Positions 1 through 10,686 of a DNA stretch of 64,000 nucleotides are shown one piece after another. The stretch covers positions 42,495,155-42,559,154 of the forward strand of contig CM066994.1 in the NCBI GenBank assembly GCA_033977485.1. The letters run 5' to 3'. Position numbers and translations under genes: made by a program. The stretch's first letter is position 1; the number at the start of each line of letters is the position of its first letter. The notes beneath the pieces were generated by a model. That model ran no database searches. It saw only the letters and a list, made by a program, of their open reading frames with translations, and was not told the DNA's origin. Origin of the DNA: Hydrangea macrophylla. Its lineage: Eukaryota; Streptophyta; Magnoliopsida; Cornales; Hydrangeaceae.

Positions 1-1636
1 GTCATGGATTTCATTGCATTATGGAAGAGTTAGGCGAGCAATGGGTGAGCAATTTTGGGGTGAGCAAAACTGCACTAATTTTTTTTTGATATGGGGGAGG
101 GGATGATGTTCGAACTCTGAAACTGTGTATTGGAGGGGACTGATATATGCCAAACTCTTTGTCACTTACACTAATCTATGCTATGTAAGGAGTATATTAG
201 TGAATCAAACATTGCATTAACGAGTACAGTGGTCTATTGGTTATAATTGGCTTGTGGTAAGGCATCTTTCTTTGGCTTTGTCAAAGGATATTGATGGATC
301 ACGCCTATTACCCAGGGCAAAATGTGTATAACAACAGATAGGGCTTATTGTTTTATGAATCTAATATCCTGAAATTTGTTAGTAGAGCTAGGCAATCATA
401 TGGCCTTTGTTAAGGAATGAAGATAGACAGTCGAAAGGCTAAAAGTAAGTTCAAGACTATATACATAAATTATATTCAAAATTTCACTAGTATCTAATCT
501 TAAATTACCCTATTTGCCCATGACTGGGTAAAGATTTTTCTTGTCAATTTTAAAATGAATGAGCACAATGCAAGACTATACATAAGTATTTAAAGGGAAA
601 TGATACAACAAATATAAAAATACACATATTTTTTGGACAAAAATATTCATGCCACCTCATTTATGTGAGGATACTAAAGTAACATTACAAACGAACTAAA
701 ATAATGACCTTAGTGCCCACCTTGTACAATTACACTAATACCCTCATTTTGATGAAGTGACATGGACTTTTTTGTCTATTTCAAATTTGAACACAATACC
801 ATCCTAATTAAAACCTTCATATTGTAGAATTACAACCCCATATTCAATTTTATTCCTGCAAGGATAGATGCATGTATTTAAGTTCTTGTTTTTATTTCTT
901 CAACTCTCTATAAGGAGAGACTCGCATGTACAACACACTCTAGCAAAGTATTAGAGTTCAATAAAAGACCAAAATCTATTAAAGGGCTCACCAATATGCT
1001 TGTATACCGTTTGACACCTTCTTTTTCTCATGTAATAAAATCACAAAAACTTTCGATTGATAAAATTTTTCAAGGTAGCTTTTGACCAATTACAAGTAGT
1101 GACTCTTTGAATAAATGTTTTATTTTAGCTTTTGGAGTTTCATAATTATTGATCGACTCCAAAAGTTTTTACCAAACGGAGTTTAGTTGGAGGATGCAAA
1201 ATGCATTTTACCCTCTAACTCTTCAATAGGAGAGAAAATGTTCACCAATTAAAGCACTAGAAAATCTTTAATGGCCACCCAAAATCAAGGTTTTAAAGAG
1301 CAAAACGGACTACGTACCATGTATTTTTCCTCTTCTTTTTTTAATTTATAAGATATTGATGTTATTCTTTTACTTTTGATGCACATGGGGGGGCGCAAAA
1401 GTGGTGGATTGCTAGCTGGTGTGTGCAGCAATTCATTATTTATGTTATGTAGTGGACTTATTTATTATCATGTCGGATAGTTGATCATGTAAATTATTTG
1501 ATTTCTTTATTTAATATTATGGTATGAAGGATATGTTTTGATTATTCTATTATTCGTATATTGGACAAGTTTTGAAATATTACAGGATTAACAATAAATT
1601 TTAGATTGGATAGGTATTGCTGGGGTTACTTTTAGT
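1..1636. other. AT-rich stretch without recognisable gene
   Basis: I see no long reading frame, RNA gene or clear repeat structure here. The DNA is AT-rich with short homopolymer runs. The part from about 1380 to 1636 directly precedes the subterminal repeat array of the CACTA-like element, so it may be that element's interior, but no transposase domain could be read. Confidence 0.5.
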
Positions 1637-2321
1637 GAGCAAACTATTTCCTTACCTTAGAGGAATAAAATTGGCAAGGAACCATATTTTTGTCACTAAA
1701 TATCATCTTTAGCAAGGAACTTATTTACTTACCTTAAATGAAAGAAATTGGCAATGAAATATATATTTTTTTGTTGCTAAAAACCACCTTTAGCAAAGAA
1801 ATTATTTCCTTGACTTAGATGAATACAATTGCTAAGGAACTATTTTTTTGTCGCTAAAAACCTCCTTTAGCAAGGAAATCATTTCACCACCTTTTAATAC
1901 TATTGCCAAGGAAATCTTATTTCCTCGGTAAAACCACTTTCAGCAAGGAAAATATTTCCTCGCCTAAGAGTTATATTTTTAGCAACGAATTTTTTTCCTT
2001 GCCAATTGTCCATATTAAACACAAAAATAGGTTTTTTGGCAAGAAAATTAAGCCGTTTAGTGACGAAAAATGTAGAGCATTAGCAAGGAAAAATATCAGC
2101 CAATTATTGACGAAAAAAATAGAGCATTAACAAGGAAAAATGTCCTCGCCAAAAGTTAAGAATTGGCAAGGAAATTATTTTTCATCGCTAGAGGCATTAG
2201 GTTGGAAACTTTAGCGAGGAATCTGGAAATGAAAGACTTTCCTCGGTAAAGGCTTTAGCCACGAAATTGTGGCATTTAGCAAGTAATTTTTTCCTTGCGA
2301 AAACCCTTTTTAATTGTAGTA
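1637..2321. mobile_element. CACTA-like DNA transposon terminus with subterminal repeat array
   Basis: A degenerate repeat of about 70-85 bp recurs from 1637 to 2300. Each unit contains TTTAGCAAGGAAA and its inverse TTTCCTTGC, separated by a T-rich stretch and a TCGCTAAAAAC-like motif. The array ends in a sequence whose reverse complement reads TACTACAATTAAAAAGGG (2304-2321), close to the CACTACAA start with a following AAAGGG that plant CACTA (En/Spm) elements show. In that family subterminal repeats bind the element's own protein. The outermost base is changed (C to T), so the end may be inactive. The other end was not found; it may lie to the left of the window or be deleted. Confidence 0.6.
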
Positions 2322-2349
2322 CTAACACAATATCACTGGTTTTCAATCA

Positions 2350-3420
2350 TGACTACCAAATACACATATCCCTCTAATTTGAACACAAGCAATTTTGTGT
2401 CATCAAAGTATCAAACTGACACAGACCAACTTCCTACTTTGGAAAACCTAGATGATGGGTCTCATTGAGAGCCTAAACATGCTTGGTTTTATTAATAGAG
2501 AATTTTTTATACCAAAACCTCAAATTGTTTCAAACACTGAAGGTGCGGGAGAGACATTAAGCAAAGAAAATCAAGAATTTGTGACTTGCAGGAAATCGAA
2601 CTAACACATAAGGATGGTAAATTGGAATATTTTCTAAAAAGTATGGAATGCACTAATCTCTGCCTTTGAACACGAATCTCAGGACAGGAAATTCTGTTTG
2701 CAACAAAGGACGTTATAGATGCATAAGAAAGATGTCTACGCAGAGGTTGAAAGGACTTGGCATGAGGTATATTTGAAGTTTTGTTACTACCATATATGCT
2801 TAAGCCACCTCTGACATCATAAAGAGAGCTTCTTTCGCCCCTTCAAGGGCATGAAACTATGAAGAACCTTCACAATTCAAGCAACTATGATACAGCTAAT
2901 TCGAATATGGCCTTCTTCAGCAACCGAACACGCAACTCTAGTGGTAATTGAAATTTCATCCAGAGAGGGAAGCATAATGGTGGTGGATGAATTTCCATAA
3001 TTTAGACAAGCCAACAATAGATCCAATAAGGCCCATAAAGGTGGTTTGGGATCACCTAGCAATTTGACTCAACCGAAACAAGGATCTTCTCAGACTAAGA
3101 AGTAAGTGCGCATGGAATGTTGGAATAAATCCAATCAAACCTACTAACTAGACCATCTCAACCCTACATGAGCAGCACTCATTATTAATGAAAACGAGGA
3201 TAATTTTTGGTTCCTTGACACGGGAGCTATTTCACATATAAATGCAGATTCAGGTGATCTCAAATCTCTTACACCTTATAATGGTTCTGATAAAATATTT
3301 GTTGATGGGTCTTTATTGGACATTTCACAAACTAGGCATCTGTTGGCAATGAGAAAGTAAACTTAAATAATTTTTTGGTAGCTCTGAATATTGACAAGAA
3401 TATACATCACAAAGGACTAT
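2350..3420 (+). pseudogene. Ty1/copia gag-protease relic
   Basis: Pieces of a copia polyprotein can be read in changing frames. An ATG near 2350 opens a start resembling plant copia Gag (SNLNTSNFV), then LLWKT and GLIESLNMLGFI follow in another frame. A Gly/Asn-rich part lies at about 2900-3060. A degraded Cys/His region with HLNPT follows, and a retropepsin-type stretch WFLDTGAISH with its Asp-Thr-Gly centre lies near 3209-3240. Stops and frameshifts are frequent, so it is old and dead. No integrase or RT follows; the sequence passes directly into an LTR-adjacent 3' end at about 3450. It begins about 30 bases after the CACTA-like terminus. Confidence 0.6.
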
Positions 3421-3449
3421 ACATTGGGTTCAAGTTTGGTTGTTGAAGG

Positions 3450-3713
3450 GTGAATCGGTTACAAAGCGGTTGAATTTGCAGGTGCTCCGATTGATGGGGT
3501 ACTAGTCATGTGTGATAGAATGTTTGGGCAGTTTCCCCACAAGTGATAGAGGGGGTGATTGTTGGGGTTATATCACATGTGGGATAATCCGTTAATTTAG
3601 GGATTGTGATTTGACTAGATTCATATTGTAATTTGGTTTCCTTGATAGAGTTGTATTACTTATCCAACAAGTAATGTTTGGGCAGTTTCCTCACAAGTGA
3701 TAGAGGGGGTGAT
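3450..3713 (+). repeat. Element 3' end plus truncated LTR start, tandem duplication
   Basis: Positions 3450-3559 match the 3' end of the internal region at 5560-5667, including the AGAGGGGGTGAT polypurine tract. They are followed by the first 116 bases of the LTR (3560-3675). The segment of about 154 bp from GTTTGGGCAGTTTCC to CAACAAGTAAT then repeats (about 3526-3679 and 3680-3833), and the second copy runs on into the full LTR. The duplication thus spans an internal/LTR junction. Confidence 0.65.
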
Positions 3714-4195
3714 TGTTGGGGTTATATCACATGTGAGATAATTCTATTAATTTAGGGATTGTGATTTGGCTAGATTCCTATTGTAATTTGGTTTCCTTGA
3801 TAGAGTTGTATTACTTATCCAACAAGTAATGGGTATAAACTCTATATAAGGGAATGTTGTATATGAATTTAGGAAGCCCTTGGTGTACCAAGTTGGGGGT
3901 CTCCCCTCATGGGGGTGCATTGTCTAGGGTGAGAGAGTGTGAGTTTTTTTGGGTATTAAGAGTGGGCATACAAAGGGTATTGGGGTTGGGTTGTGGGATT
4001 TAATCTAAGTGTTTTCTTGTACTAATTGTTTATTCTCAATAGTAAAAGAAATGGTCTCTCGAGTGTAGATGTAGGAATGGTTTTGCCAAACCACATAGAA
4101 ATCTGTGTTTTCTTTGGTGTGCTTGTTTATTACTGTTGATGTGTGTCTGTGTGTTTATTGGGAAAATTTTGTTCCACATTTTTAAATTCTCAACA
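3714..4195 (+). mobile_element. Copia-type LTR, left copy
   Basis: Begins TGTTGGGGTTATATCAC and ends CAACA, 482 bp, matching the copy at 5668-6151. Directly downstream lies TGGTATCAAAGCC (4198-4210), a near match to the primer-binding site complementary to initiator Met tRNA. This sets the orientation and the LTR end. Confidence 0.75.
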
Positions 4196-5667
4196 AGTGG
4201 TATCAAAGCCATGGTGGGCAGCCACATGACGGCAGTAGTGTTACAGCATGGCGATGAAAGAAAAAGCAGAAGAAAAAAAAAGGAGAAAAAGTTCCGGTAT
4301 AGATAGCAGTGGTGAACTAAAACGGTGCAAATTAGGGGTGAAAGAAAACTGAACCAAACCGGCACACCGAACCGAACTGAACCGAACCGAACCGATCGGT
4401 TCGGTCGATTTTCATTTAGTTTGTGTAGTGTAAAACAGAAACCGAACAAAAATTTTACACACTCCGAATCGAACCGAACCGAACCGAAACCGATCAATTT
4501 TGCCAAAAATCACACTGAACCGAACCGAACCGTTCACACCCTTAGTGCAAATTGTTGTTTTGCATAGGACTTGTGGCACAACAATATAATATTATTATAT
4601 GTAGTATTGACCCGTGGAGCATGTGACATGATGTGGCCAGCAGTGGTCACTGGGCGTGCGGAAGACAAGGCTAGGAGGCAGCAATTTGATTTTTGATCCA
4701 AAACTTGGATAGGGAAATTATCCAGTGTGGCATGGAATCATGGCATTCTAAATTGGATGGAAATTGGATATGGCGGTTATCCAGTGTGGCAATGTTTTCA
4801 ATTTAGGATCATAATTGGTTAGAATTTTAAGTGGCCTATGAGACTAGCCGGCTTATTTGGAATTCGGGTTCAAAGATGGTTCTCAAGGTTTCGAGGCGCT
4901 GCAGATTCATCGGTAGGTGTAGTTTTGTAAGTTTCTGCACGGATTGAAATTTATTTCTTGGTGATAAGTCCTATATATATTGCAGAAGGTTGGGATCTAG
5001 GGCCGAAAAATAATTTTGATGCTACTGTGATTGTAGCAGGTTGCGTATAGTGGAGAGGTTCCCACATTCCACTCATACGGGCATTTCTCTTGGGTTGTTA
5101 GATTCTGGGTATGGTGAGTATATGCTTCTGGAGAAAAAATTTTGATGAGTTCCAAGAAGGTAGTGGCAGACACAGGTGCAATCACCCGACAAAGGTAATT
5201 GTTTGGGTGGTGTAATATTGATCCCAAAGTTGCGGAGGAATCTAAAATTGTTGCTGAAATCACACACGACGGTTGAAAAAAGTGTGGATGGTTTGTGTCA
5301 TCTGGTTGTTAGAGTTGTACTCCCATGTTCATGATGGAAAAATTCTTGCAAGTTGGTGAATAGCTTATTTCACGTTCAGATGATGGTGAGGGGAAATCCT
5401 ATTGGGGAGAAAGAGGGATCGAGGCTCTTCTCTGGTGGAGTTAATTGATGTAATTAACTTTGGGAAGCTGCAGATGTATTGGCCGTGGTTTGACGAATCG
5501 GATGTGTTGAGACCATATTGATTTGGGGTGTGCAAGGTGGTACGGAAGATGGTCAATATTAAACGGTTACAAAGCGATTGACTTTGTGGGTACTCCGATT
5601 GAGGGGGTGCTGGTCATGTGTGACAGAATGTTTGGGCAGTTTTCCCACAAGTGATAGAGGGGATGAT
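4196..5667 (+). mobile_element. Non-coding interior of a non-autonomous copia-type element
   Basis: About 1.47 kb between two LTRs, starting with a primer-binding site and ending with a polypurine tract (AGAGGGGATGAT). There is no gag or pol reading frame, so the element could only have moved with proteins from an autonomous relative. It contains an ACCGA pentanucleotide-rich block at about 4350-4540. No 5-bp target duplication surrounds the LTR pair, which fits a recombined or tandem arrangement rather than one clean insertion. Confidence 0.6.
4350..4540. repeat. Pentanucleotide (ACCGA)-rich low-complexity block
   Basis: Repeated ACCGA units on the + strand, interrupted near 4400 by a GATCGGTTCGGT palindrome and a short unique part, then repeated again to 4540. 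Reading frames crossing it encode monotonous NRTEP- or RFGSV-type peptides on either strand and are not genes. Confidence 0.8.
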
Positions 5668-6151
5668 TGTTGGGGTTATATCACATGTGGGATAATCGCA
5701 TTAATTTAGAGATTATGATTTGGCTAGATTCCTATTGTGATTTGGTTTCCTTGAGAGAGTTGTATTACTTATCCAACAAGTAATGGGTCATAAACTCTAT
5801 ATAAAGGGATGTTGTATAGGAATTTAGGAAGCCCTTGGTGTACCAAGTTGGGGGTCTCCTCTTATGGGGGTGCATGGTCTAGGGTGAGAGAGTGTGAGTT
5901 TTTTGGGATATTGAGAGAGGGTATACAAAGGGTACTGGGGTTGGGTTATGGGATTCAATCCAAGTGTTTTCTTGTACCAATTGTTTATTCTGAATAGTAA
6001 AAGAATTGGTCTCTCGGATTGTGGACGTAGGCAGGGTTATGTCGAACCACGTAGAAATCTGTATTTTCTTTGATGTGCTTGTTTATTACTGTTGATGTGT
6101 GTCTGTGTGTTTATTGGGGAAATTTAGTTCCACTTTTTAAAATTCCCAACA
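5668..6151 (+). mobile_element. Copia-type LTR, right copy
   Basis: 484 bp, TGTTGGGG to CCCAACA, about 90% or more identical by eye to 3714-4195. It is preceded by the polypurine tract AGAGGGGATGAT. Confidence 0.75.
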
Positions 6152-7321
6152 TATTTAAACACAAACAAACATTTCGATGACTCTTTTCCTATTTAACTTA
6201 TTTTACTTTATTCATGTAGAAGTATTATTATTATTTTTTATACTTCCTTGCTAAATTGTCTTTGGTTTTTCACTTCTAAGACAAAGAATTTTCAATATGT
6301 AAAAAAGGAATACCGAATATCTATAAGAGGGTAAATACTTTCGGTTGATTGCGTAAATGTGATATTTATTTCATTGAAAAAACATAAGGGCCCAAGTGAG
6401 ATTTTCTAGTTTAGAAGGGGTATTTTATAGATTCGGGATGACCAAAGTGAGATCTCCTAGTTTAGAAGGGGTAAATTAAAAGATTTGGGAGGGGCACAAA
6501 TGCATATAATATAAAATGCATAGGGTAAAAAGGTCAATTTGAAAATTTGAGTCGTCAAATGCACATAATGTAGAGCATTTTATGTAAAAATATAAGTTTA
6601 AAAGTTGAGAAGGGGCACAGGCCCCCTTGTTCCTACGTAGTTCTGCCCCCAACACTGTTCACGTTGAAACAGTTAGGCTTTGTTTGCTTTTATTGGATTT
6701 GGTGGGGGAAGGAAAAGAAAACATGGAGGAAAATAATTTTCTTTGTTTTGTTAGTATGGAAAATAATAAGGATATAGAAAGAAAATGAAATAGAGTGAAT
6801 AGGTTTTAAAAATTTTAAATTTTGTGAGTTACTTCCTATCTTATTTTCTGGAGGTCCTATGATATTTTCAAACTTTTTAAGTTTCTAAAGTTAGAAAACA
6901 TCTTCCCTTTGTTTTTTTGTTTTTTGTTTTTTTTTTTGTTTTTTTTTGTTTTTGTTTTTGTTTTTTTTTTTTTTTTCCTCATTTTTCTTCTCTAAATTCA
7001 CAATCCAAAAGGAGGCTTAAGCTATGTATGGTTCATTGATTTAGTGAGGAAAAAGAAAAGAAAATACTGAAGAAGATGCTTAATAAGGAAAACATTGAAG
7101 AAACTAGGAAATTAGATAAGTTTGAATTTTTGAGTTATTCCCCTTCCTCTTCTTTTCAAGATTTTACACTTTTAATGTTATATAAACATGGAGTAACACA
7201 CTAGTGCAAACATAAGGGAAGTTTCCCTTCTGTGTTTTTTCTCTAAATACGTTAACCAAATGGAGCTTTAGAACACATATGAACATACTGATCAATAACA
7301 TAATGTAATAAACTATTTGCA
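6152..7321. other. Non-coding stretch with small tandem repeats and poly-T
   Basis: No gene seen. Positions 6391-6505 hold two copies of a unit of about 60 bp containing CTAGTTTAGAAGGGGTA. A T/G-rich run lies at 6905-6976. Two AT-rich blocks (about 6665-7020 and 7020-7275) each begin and end with loosely inverted sequences and may be MITE-like, but I could not define their ends. Confidence 0.45.
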
Positions 7322-7690
7322 GGTTGTACTCCCTGCCTTAGAGAAATTGGCGATAAAATGGTTAAACATGAAAGATATATGGGACAAGAAACTTCCAAAA
7401 GATTATTTTTGTCAACAAAAACCCCTTCATGTACACGGCTATCATAATCTGGTTAGTTTGACTCCCTTCAATATGCTCAAAAGGTTACAAAATCTTGGAG
7501 AATTCATATTTCTAAGTGTGATCAAATGAATTGTGAACTTTGAATACTTCAAGATGAGGAAGAAAATGAAGCAGCAAATATAGAGCTCCCTAGTGTAAAG
7601 GAAATCAATCGATGGGCACTACCTAATTTGACACAGACAGGGTTGAATAGTGGAATTCTTGCATATATGAACCTAAGAATCTTTCGATGA
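7322..7690 (+). pseudogene. NB-LRR resistance-gene fragment (LRR region)
   Basis: After a 3' splice-site-like TTTGCAG (7315-7321) an open stretch encodes PALEKLAIKWLNMKDIW, then FCQQKPLHVHGYHNLVSL and MLKRLQNLGEFI. These resemble the C-terminal leucine-rich repeats of plant CC-NB-LRR proteins, which sense pathogen effectors in the cytoplasm. The frame is lost at the stop 7527-7529, but further LRR-like peptides continue in other frames: NIELPSVKEI, ALPNLTQ and GILAYMNLRI up to about 7690. The NB-ARC domain and the rest are absent. It is a broken fragment, not a gene. Confidence 0.6.
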
Positions 7691-7818
7691 GTATATATAA
7701 CAACTTTCATATCTCTCTCTCCCCTCTCTTTCTCTCTCTAAGTTTGCTAAAGTCACCATGAAAGGACTCAAGGTCACTACGATTGCACTAAAGAAGCTTG
7801 ATGCAGAGTACAACTCTT
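7690..7818 (+). pseudogene. HMGB-like 5'UTR and exon-1 fragment, copy 1
   Basis: A CT-rich leader is followed by ACC-ATG (7758) and a short frame MKGLKVTTIALKKLDAEYN. The same leader, start region and frame recur at 19262-19345, where an HMG-box start follows downstream. The identification as HMGB rests on that second copy; the first exon alone is not diagnostic. It is cut at 7818 by the minus-strand LTR. Confidence 0.4.
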
Positions 7819-8178
7819 TGTAATTAAGTAATAGTGTTCTAGGTAGTTCACTTGGGTTGAGAGAAAAAGCCTTGTATTGTTCTCAAATGCCTTGGGTTGA
7901 GGGCTTCACCTATTTATAGGGAACTAAGAATACAATGGACGGTCAAAATCATTTCGACCCAACGGTCCTCATCTATCATCTAGAATACTCCTAAGAAATA
8001 TATAGACATTTACAAGTTCTACCATGTTCAAGAATTCTTACAATACTCTACAATGTACAAGACATAAAAAGTATATAGGAACTCTTGGATCCTTCTAGAA
8101 TGTAGAAGGCCCTTGATGCTCAGAACATTCTTCCATAGGATGCACACCATATGTTTGAGAATAAGCCAAGCCGTGACA
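7819..8178 (-). mobile_element. Minus-strand LTR with adjacent polypurine tract
   Basis: Read on the minus strand, TTAGATGGGGGAGAA (polypurine-tract-like, at about 8179-8194) is followed by TGTCACGGCTTGGC. The 360-bp LTR candidate ends in ACA at 7819. It carries a TATA-like CCTATAAATAGG near 7910-7921. No protein could be read from the attached 8179-8332 piece. The rest of this element may lie beyond the gypsy insertion at 8338-17382. Confidence 0.5.
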
Positions 8179-8332
8179 TTCTCCCCCATCTAATTTGACA
8201 ACGCACTCATCGCACTCTTCTCCTTGAAGCACTCGATGTGATCCTTGACTGGAAATGCTTACCTGCCATGTCTGCTATAAAGGAAAAAAAATTATTTGTT
8301 GGAGTGGAAGAGTGGAAGGAATGGAAGGATGG

Positions 8333-8337
8333 ATAGG
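8333..8337. other. Target-site duplication ATAGG (left)
   Basis: Five bases before the LTR, identical to 17383-17387. They mark one clean insertion of the Tekay-type element. Confidence 0.95.
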
Positions 8338-8855
8338 TGTCACACCCGTTCCAGAATTTCATGGTTTTAAAACATGCATAATTGAGATTTGTGGAATTAT
8401 TTATGTTATTAATAATTTGATTGAGTTGAGTTGACGTGAGTCAACGATGAGGTGTCTAGTGGAGACACGAAGACTTGGTAACGCCTGTTGCATTGGCATG
8501 ATTAAATGACATTTATATGACTTAAATGTTATATGACTTTATCTGGTATTTTGTGAATAGTAATTTTACCTGTATTGGTAAATTGTGGTAATCTTTGATA
8601 TTGTTATATATCGATTTGAGAACTGTGGTGAGAACGTGATTGTCACGTTAACTAAAAAGGTAGGTTGTGTAGAGATTCCACAGAATTTAGTTTTCGGACG
8701 TTGTTTTGGACCCAAACGAAACCTAGTCGAAAACTTTTGAAATTTATAGTTTTCACTTGTAAAGTTATAAAATGAACGTGTGCGAAGTTTCGTGGGTAAA
8801 TTAGAAGTTTTGAGAAACTTGTGGGGAGGTAAACGTAATTCCCCGAAAACTTGCC

Positions 8856-8863
8856 TATATATA
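8856..8863 (+). promoter_or_regulatory. TATA box in 5' LTR
   Basis: TATATATA in the middle of the LTR; transcription would be expected to start about 25-35 bases downstream. The copy in the 3' LTR is at 15755-15762. Confidence 0.55.
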
Positions 8864-9980
8864 GATGAGTATGAGATTTCAAATCTCATCCAAACTCACA
8901 AATATCTAGAGAGAGGAGAGAGAAAGGAGATTTGGAGCCAACGGGCTTTGCGACGCCGATCGACGACCGTTCGTCCGTCAGATTTTCTCCAGATTTCATA
9001 TTTGAACTCGTGGAGGTAAGATCTACGTTTTGATATCACTTAGGCCGTGTTTGGCCAACTTTTGTAAGAATAGTAATTTTAGACTTTTGGGAAAAATCAG
9101 GTAAAACTCGTAGGAATTGCGTATAATTCGGAATCCGACGATTATTTATTCCCGTAGACGATCCTTCAAAGTTTGAAGAGATTCGCACGAGGTATGAATT
9201 CTAGATCTATGAAATATATGGATTTTCATGTTTTGGACATCACTTTTGATATTCTTGGATCCGGGCAAAATTCATGTGTTAGCTAGGCCCGTTAATTATG
9301 CACGTGAAATTATGATAAAAGCACGTATAACTGTTTATGTGAGCATGTTATGTGTCTACTTGGGTCAAAGGGGAGTTTGGTGCAAATTCATTCGGAGTAA
9401 GCTCCTCGAACCTTGAGGATTGTGATCTTATTGGAATTGGAATTTGTGGTTGTGTCTGGATTGGAGGTGGGCCCAACCAGTACACGGTACCTGGTATGGA
9501 GGAAGGCCCAACCAGTGTACGAGATGCGTGGAAGAGGTGGGCCTCCTACGGCATCGACCGGATGAATGCGTACCACTCACCCCAGAGACTATTTATATGT
9601 GTTTTAGATGCTTAAACCATGAATTGTCATATAAGCATACATTTAGAATTGTACGCTCAGCATATAGCTGAGCAGTGGAGATGTACTCCATTGCAGGTAA
9701 GAAGAAAGACAAGAAGAAGCGCGATGAGTGAGGCCGATGAACGCTGGGAATTTCACACTTGTATATGTTTTGGTTGTTTTGTTTTAGATCCTGAAACTTG
9801 TGTAAGGATTGGTAATATGTTGTAATAGAACCATAGATTAGTTCTATAGTATTGTAACCTTGTAATTGAACGTATGTAGTTATGTTTTAATATTATAAAA
9901 AAATCCGTTGTGGTTGTGTTTGTTGTCGATTTTGAGTAATAGGACTTGTAAATTTTCAACACAGGCTGCCCAGCAGGGGA

Positions 9981-10252
9981 GCAGTCGACTGGACCCAGGG
10001 TCAGTCGACTGGACCTTGTGGGATTGAGACACTGAAGGTATATTGCAAGAGAAGCAGTCGACTGACCCCTTGGACAGTCGACTGAACACTGTTGATTTTA
10101 GCTACTGCTTCCATTAATTGAAAAGCGGTCGACTGGTTTCCCCATAGCAGTCGACTGGACCCTTTTTTAAAATGTTAAATTTGGTTCTGTATAACACAGT
10201 CGACGTAGCAGTCGACTGGACCCTAGTGCAGTCGACGGGGCAGTCGACTGAT
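9981..10252. repeat. Array of CAGTCGACTGG palindromes in the LTR
   Basis: About ten copies of a motif centred on GTCGAC, most as CAGTCGACTG followed by G or GACCC, irregularly spaced over 270 bp. The 3' LTR copy (about 16880-17151) keeps all of them; one variant CGGTCGAC in the 5' LTR reads CAGTCGAC there. A diverged LTR at 22876-23360 has the same kind of array. Confidence 0.9.
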
Positions 10253-10488
10253 CCTCTGTTTTCAAAACTATTTTCTTTGAATGTGTTTTCAATGGCCAAA
10301 ACTTTTTGTAACTCTGATTTCAATAGATTTTACAAACACAGAAGGGAACGTTTCCTAAGTTTTAAACTACCAGGGTTGTTTTATAGAAGTTCTTTCCGCT
10401 GCGTATTATTAGATGATGGTTGGATGAGCCTTGGTGGCGTGCCACGTGTCCTATTTCCACGCGTAGTGGGATGGGTCGTGACATTTAT

Positions 10489-10500
10489 TGGTATCAGAGC
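10489..10500 (+). other. Primer-binding site (initiator Met tRNA)
   Basis: TGGTATCAGAGC five bases after the LTR end. It is the usual plant complement to the 3' end of initiator methionine tRNA, used to prime minus-strand DNA synthesis. Confidence 0.9.
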
Positions 10501-10686
10501 TAGAGGTAACAAAACTTTGGGAACGTTCGACGACGAGTGGAGTGTTGAGTGAATTGCCACATGTTTTCAATTGCATTCATGCATCTTAGAGATGTTTGAT
10601 GCATATGGATGTTGTTTTACATACATACTATTGTTGTTGTTGTACATGCATAGTGTTTATGCATTGAGAACTACAGGATTGAAATC

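Larger units (their letters stand above)
8338..10483 (+). mobile_element. Ty3/gypsy Tekay/Del-type element, 5' LTR
   Basis: TGTCACACCCGTTCC to GGGTCGTGACA, 2146 bp, the same length as the 3' LTR at 15237-17382 and differing by roughly 16 substitutions by eye (about 0.75%). A TATA box (TATATATA, 8856-8863) marks the likely promoter. Near the 3' end an array of palindromic GTCGAC motifs lies at 9981-10252. Several short open frames in it are repeated identically in the other LTR and are not genes. Confidence 0.95.

Noticed and set aside
1637..2321. Possible CRISPR-like array
   Set aside because: Units are diverged, vary in length and contain inverted copies; this is a plant transposon subterminal array, not direct repeats with spacers.
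4036..4506. 156-codon minus-strand frame
   Set aside because: It runs through the ACCGA pentanucleotide block and non-coding LTR sequence; the peptide is repetitive and without family match.
8566..8889. 107-codon minus-strand frame, also at 15465-15788
   Set aside because: Present twice only because it lies in both LTRs; it covers the TATA box region and has no protein similarity I know.
10172..10552. 126-codon + frame at the 5' LTR end
   Set aside because: It crosses the GTCGAC array and the PBS; the same frame start appears in the 3' LTR. It is chance openness of LTR sequence.
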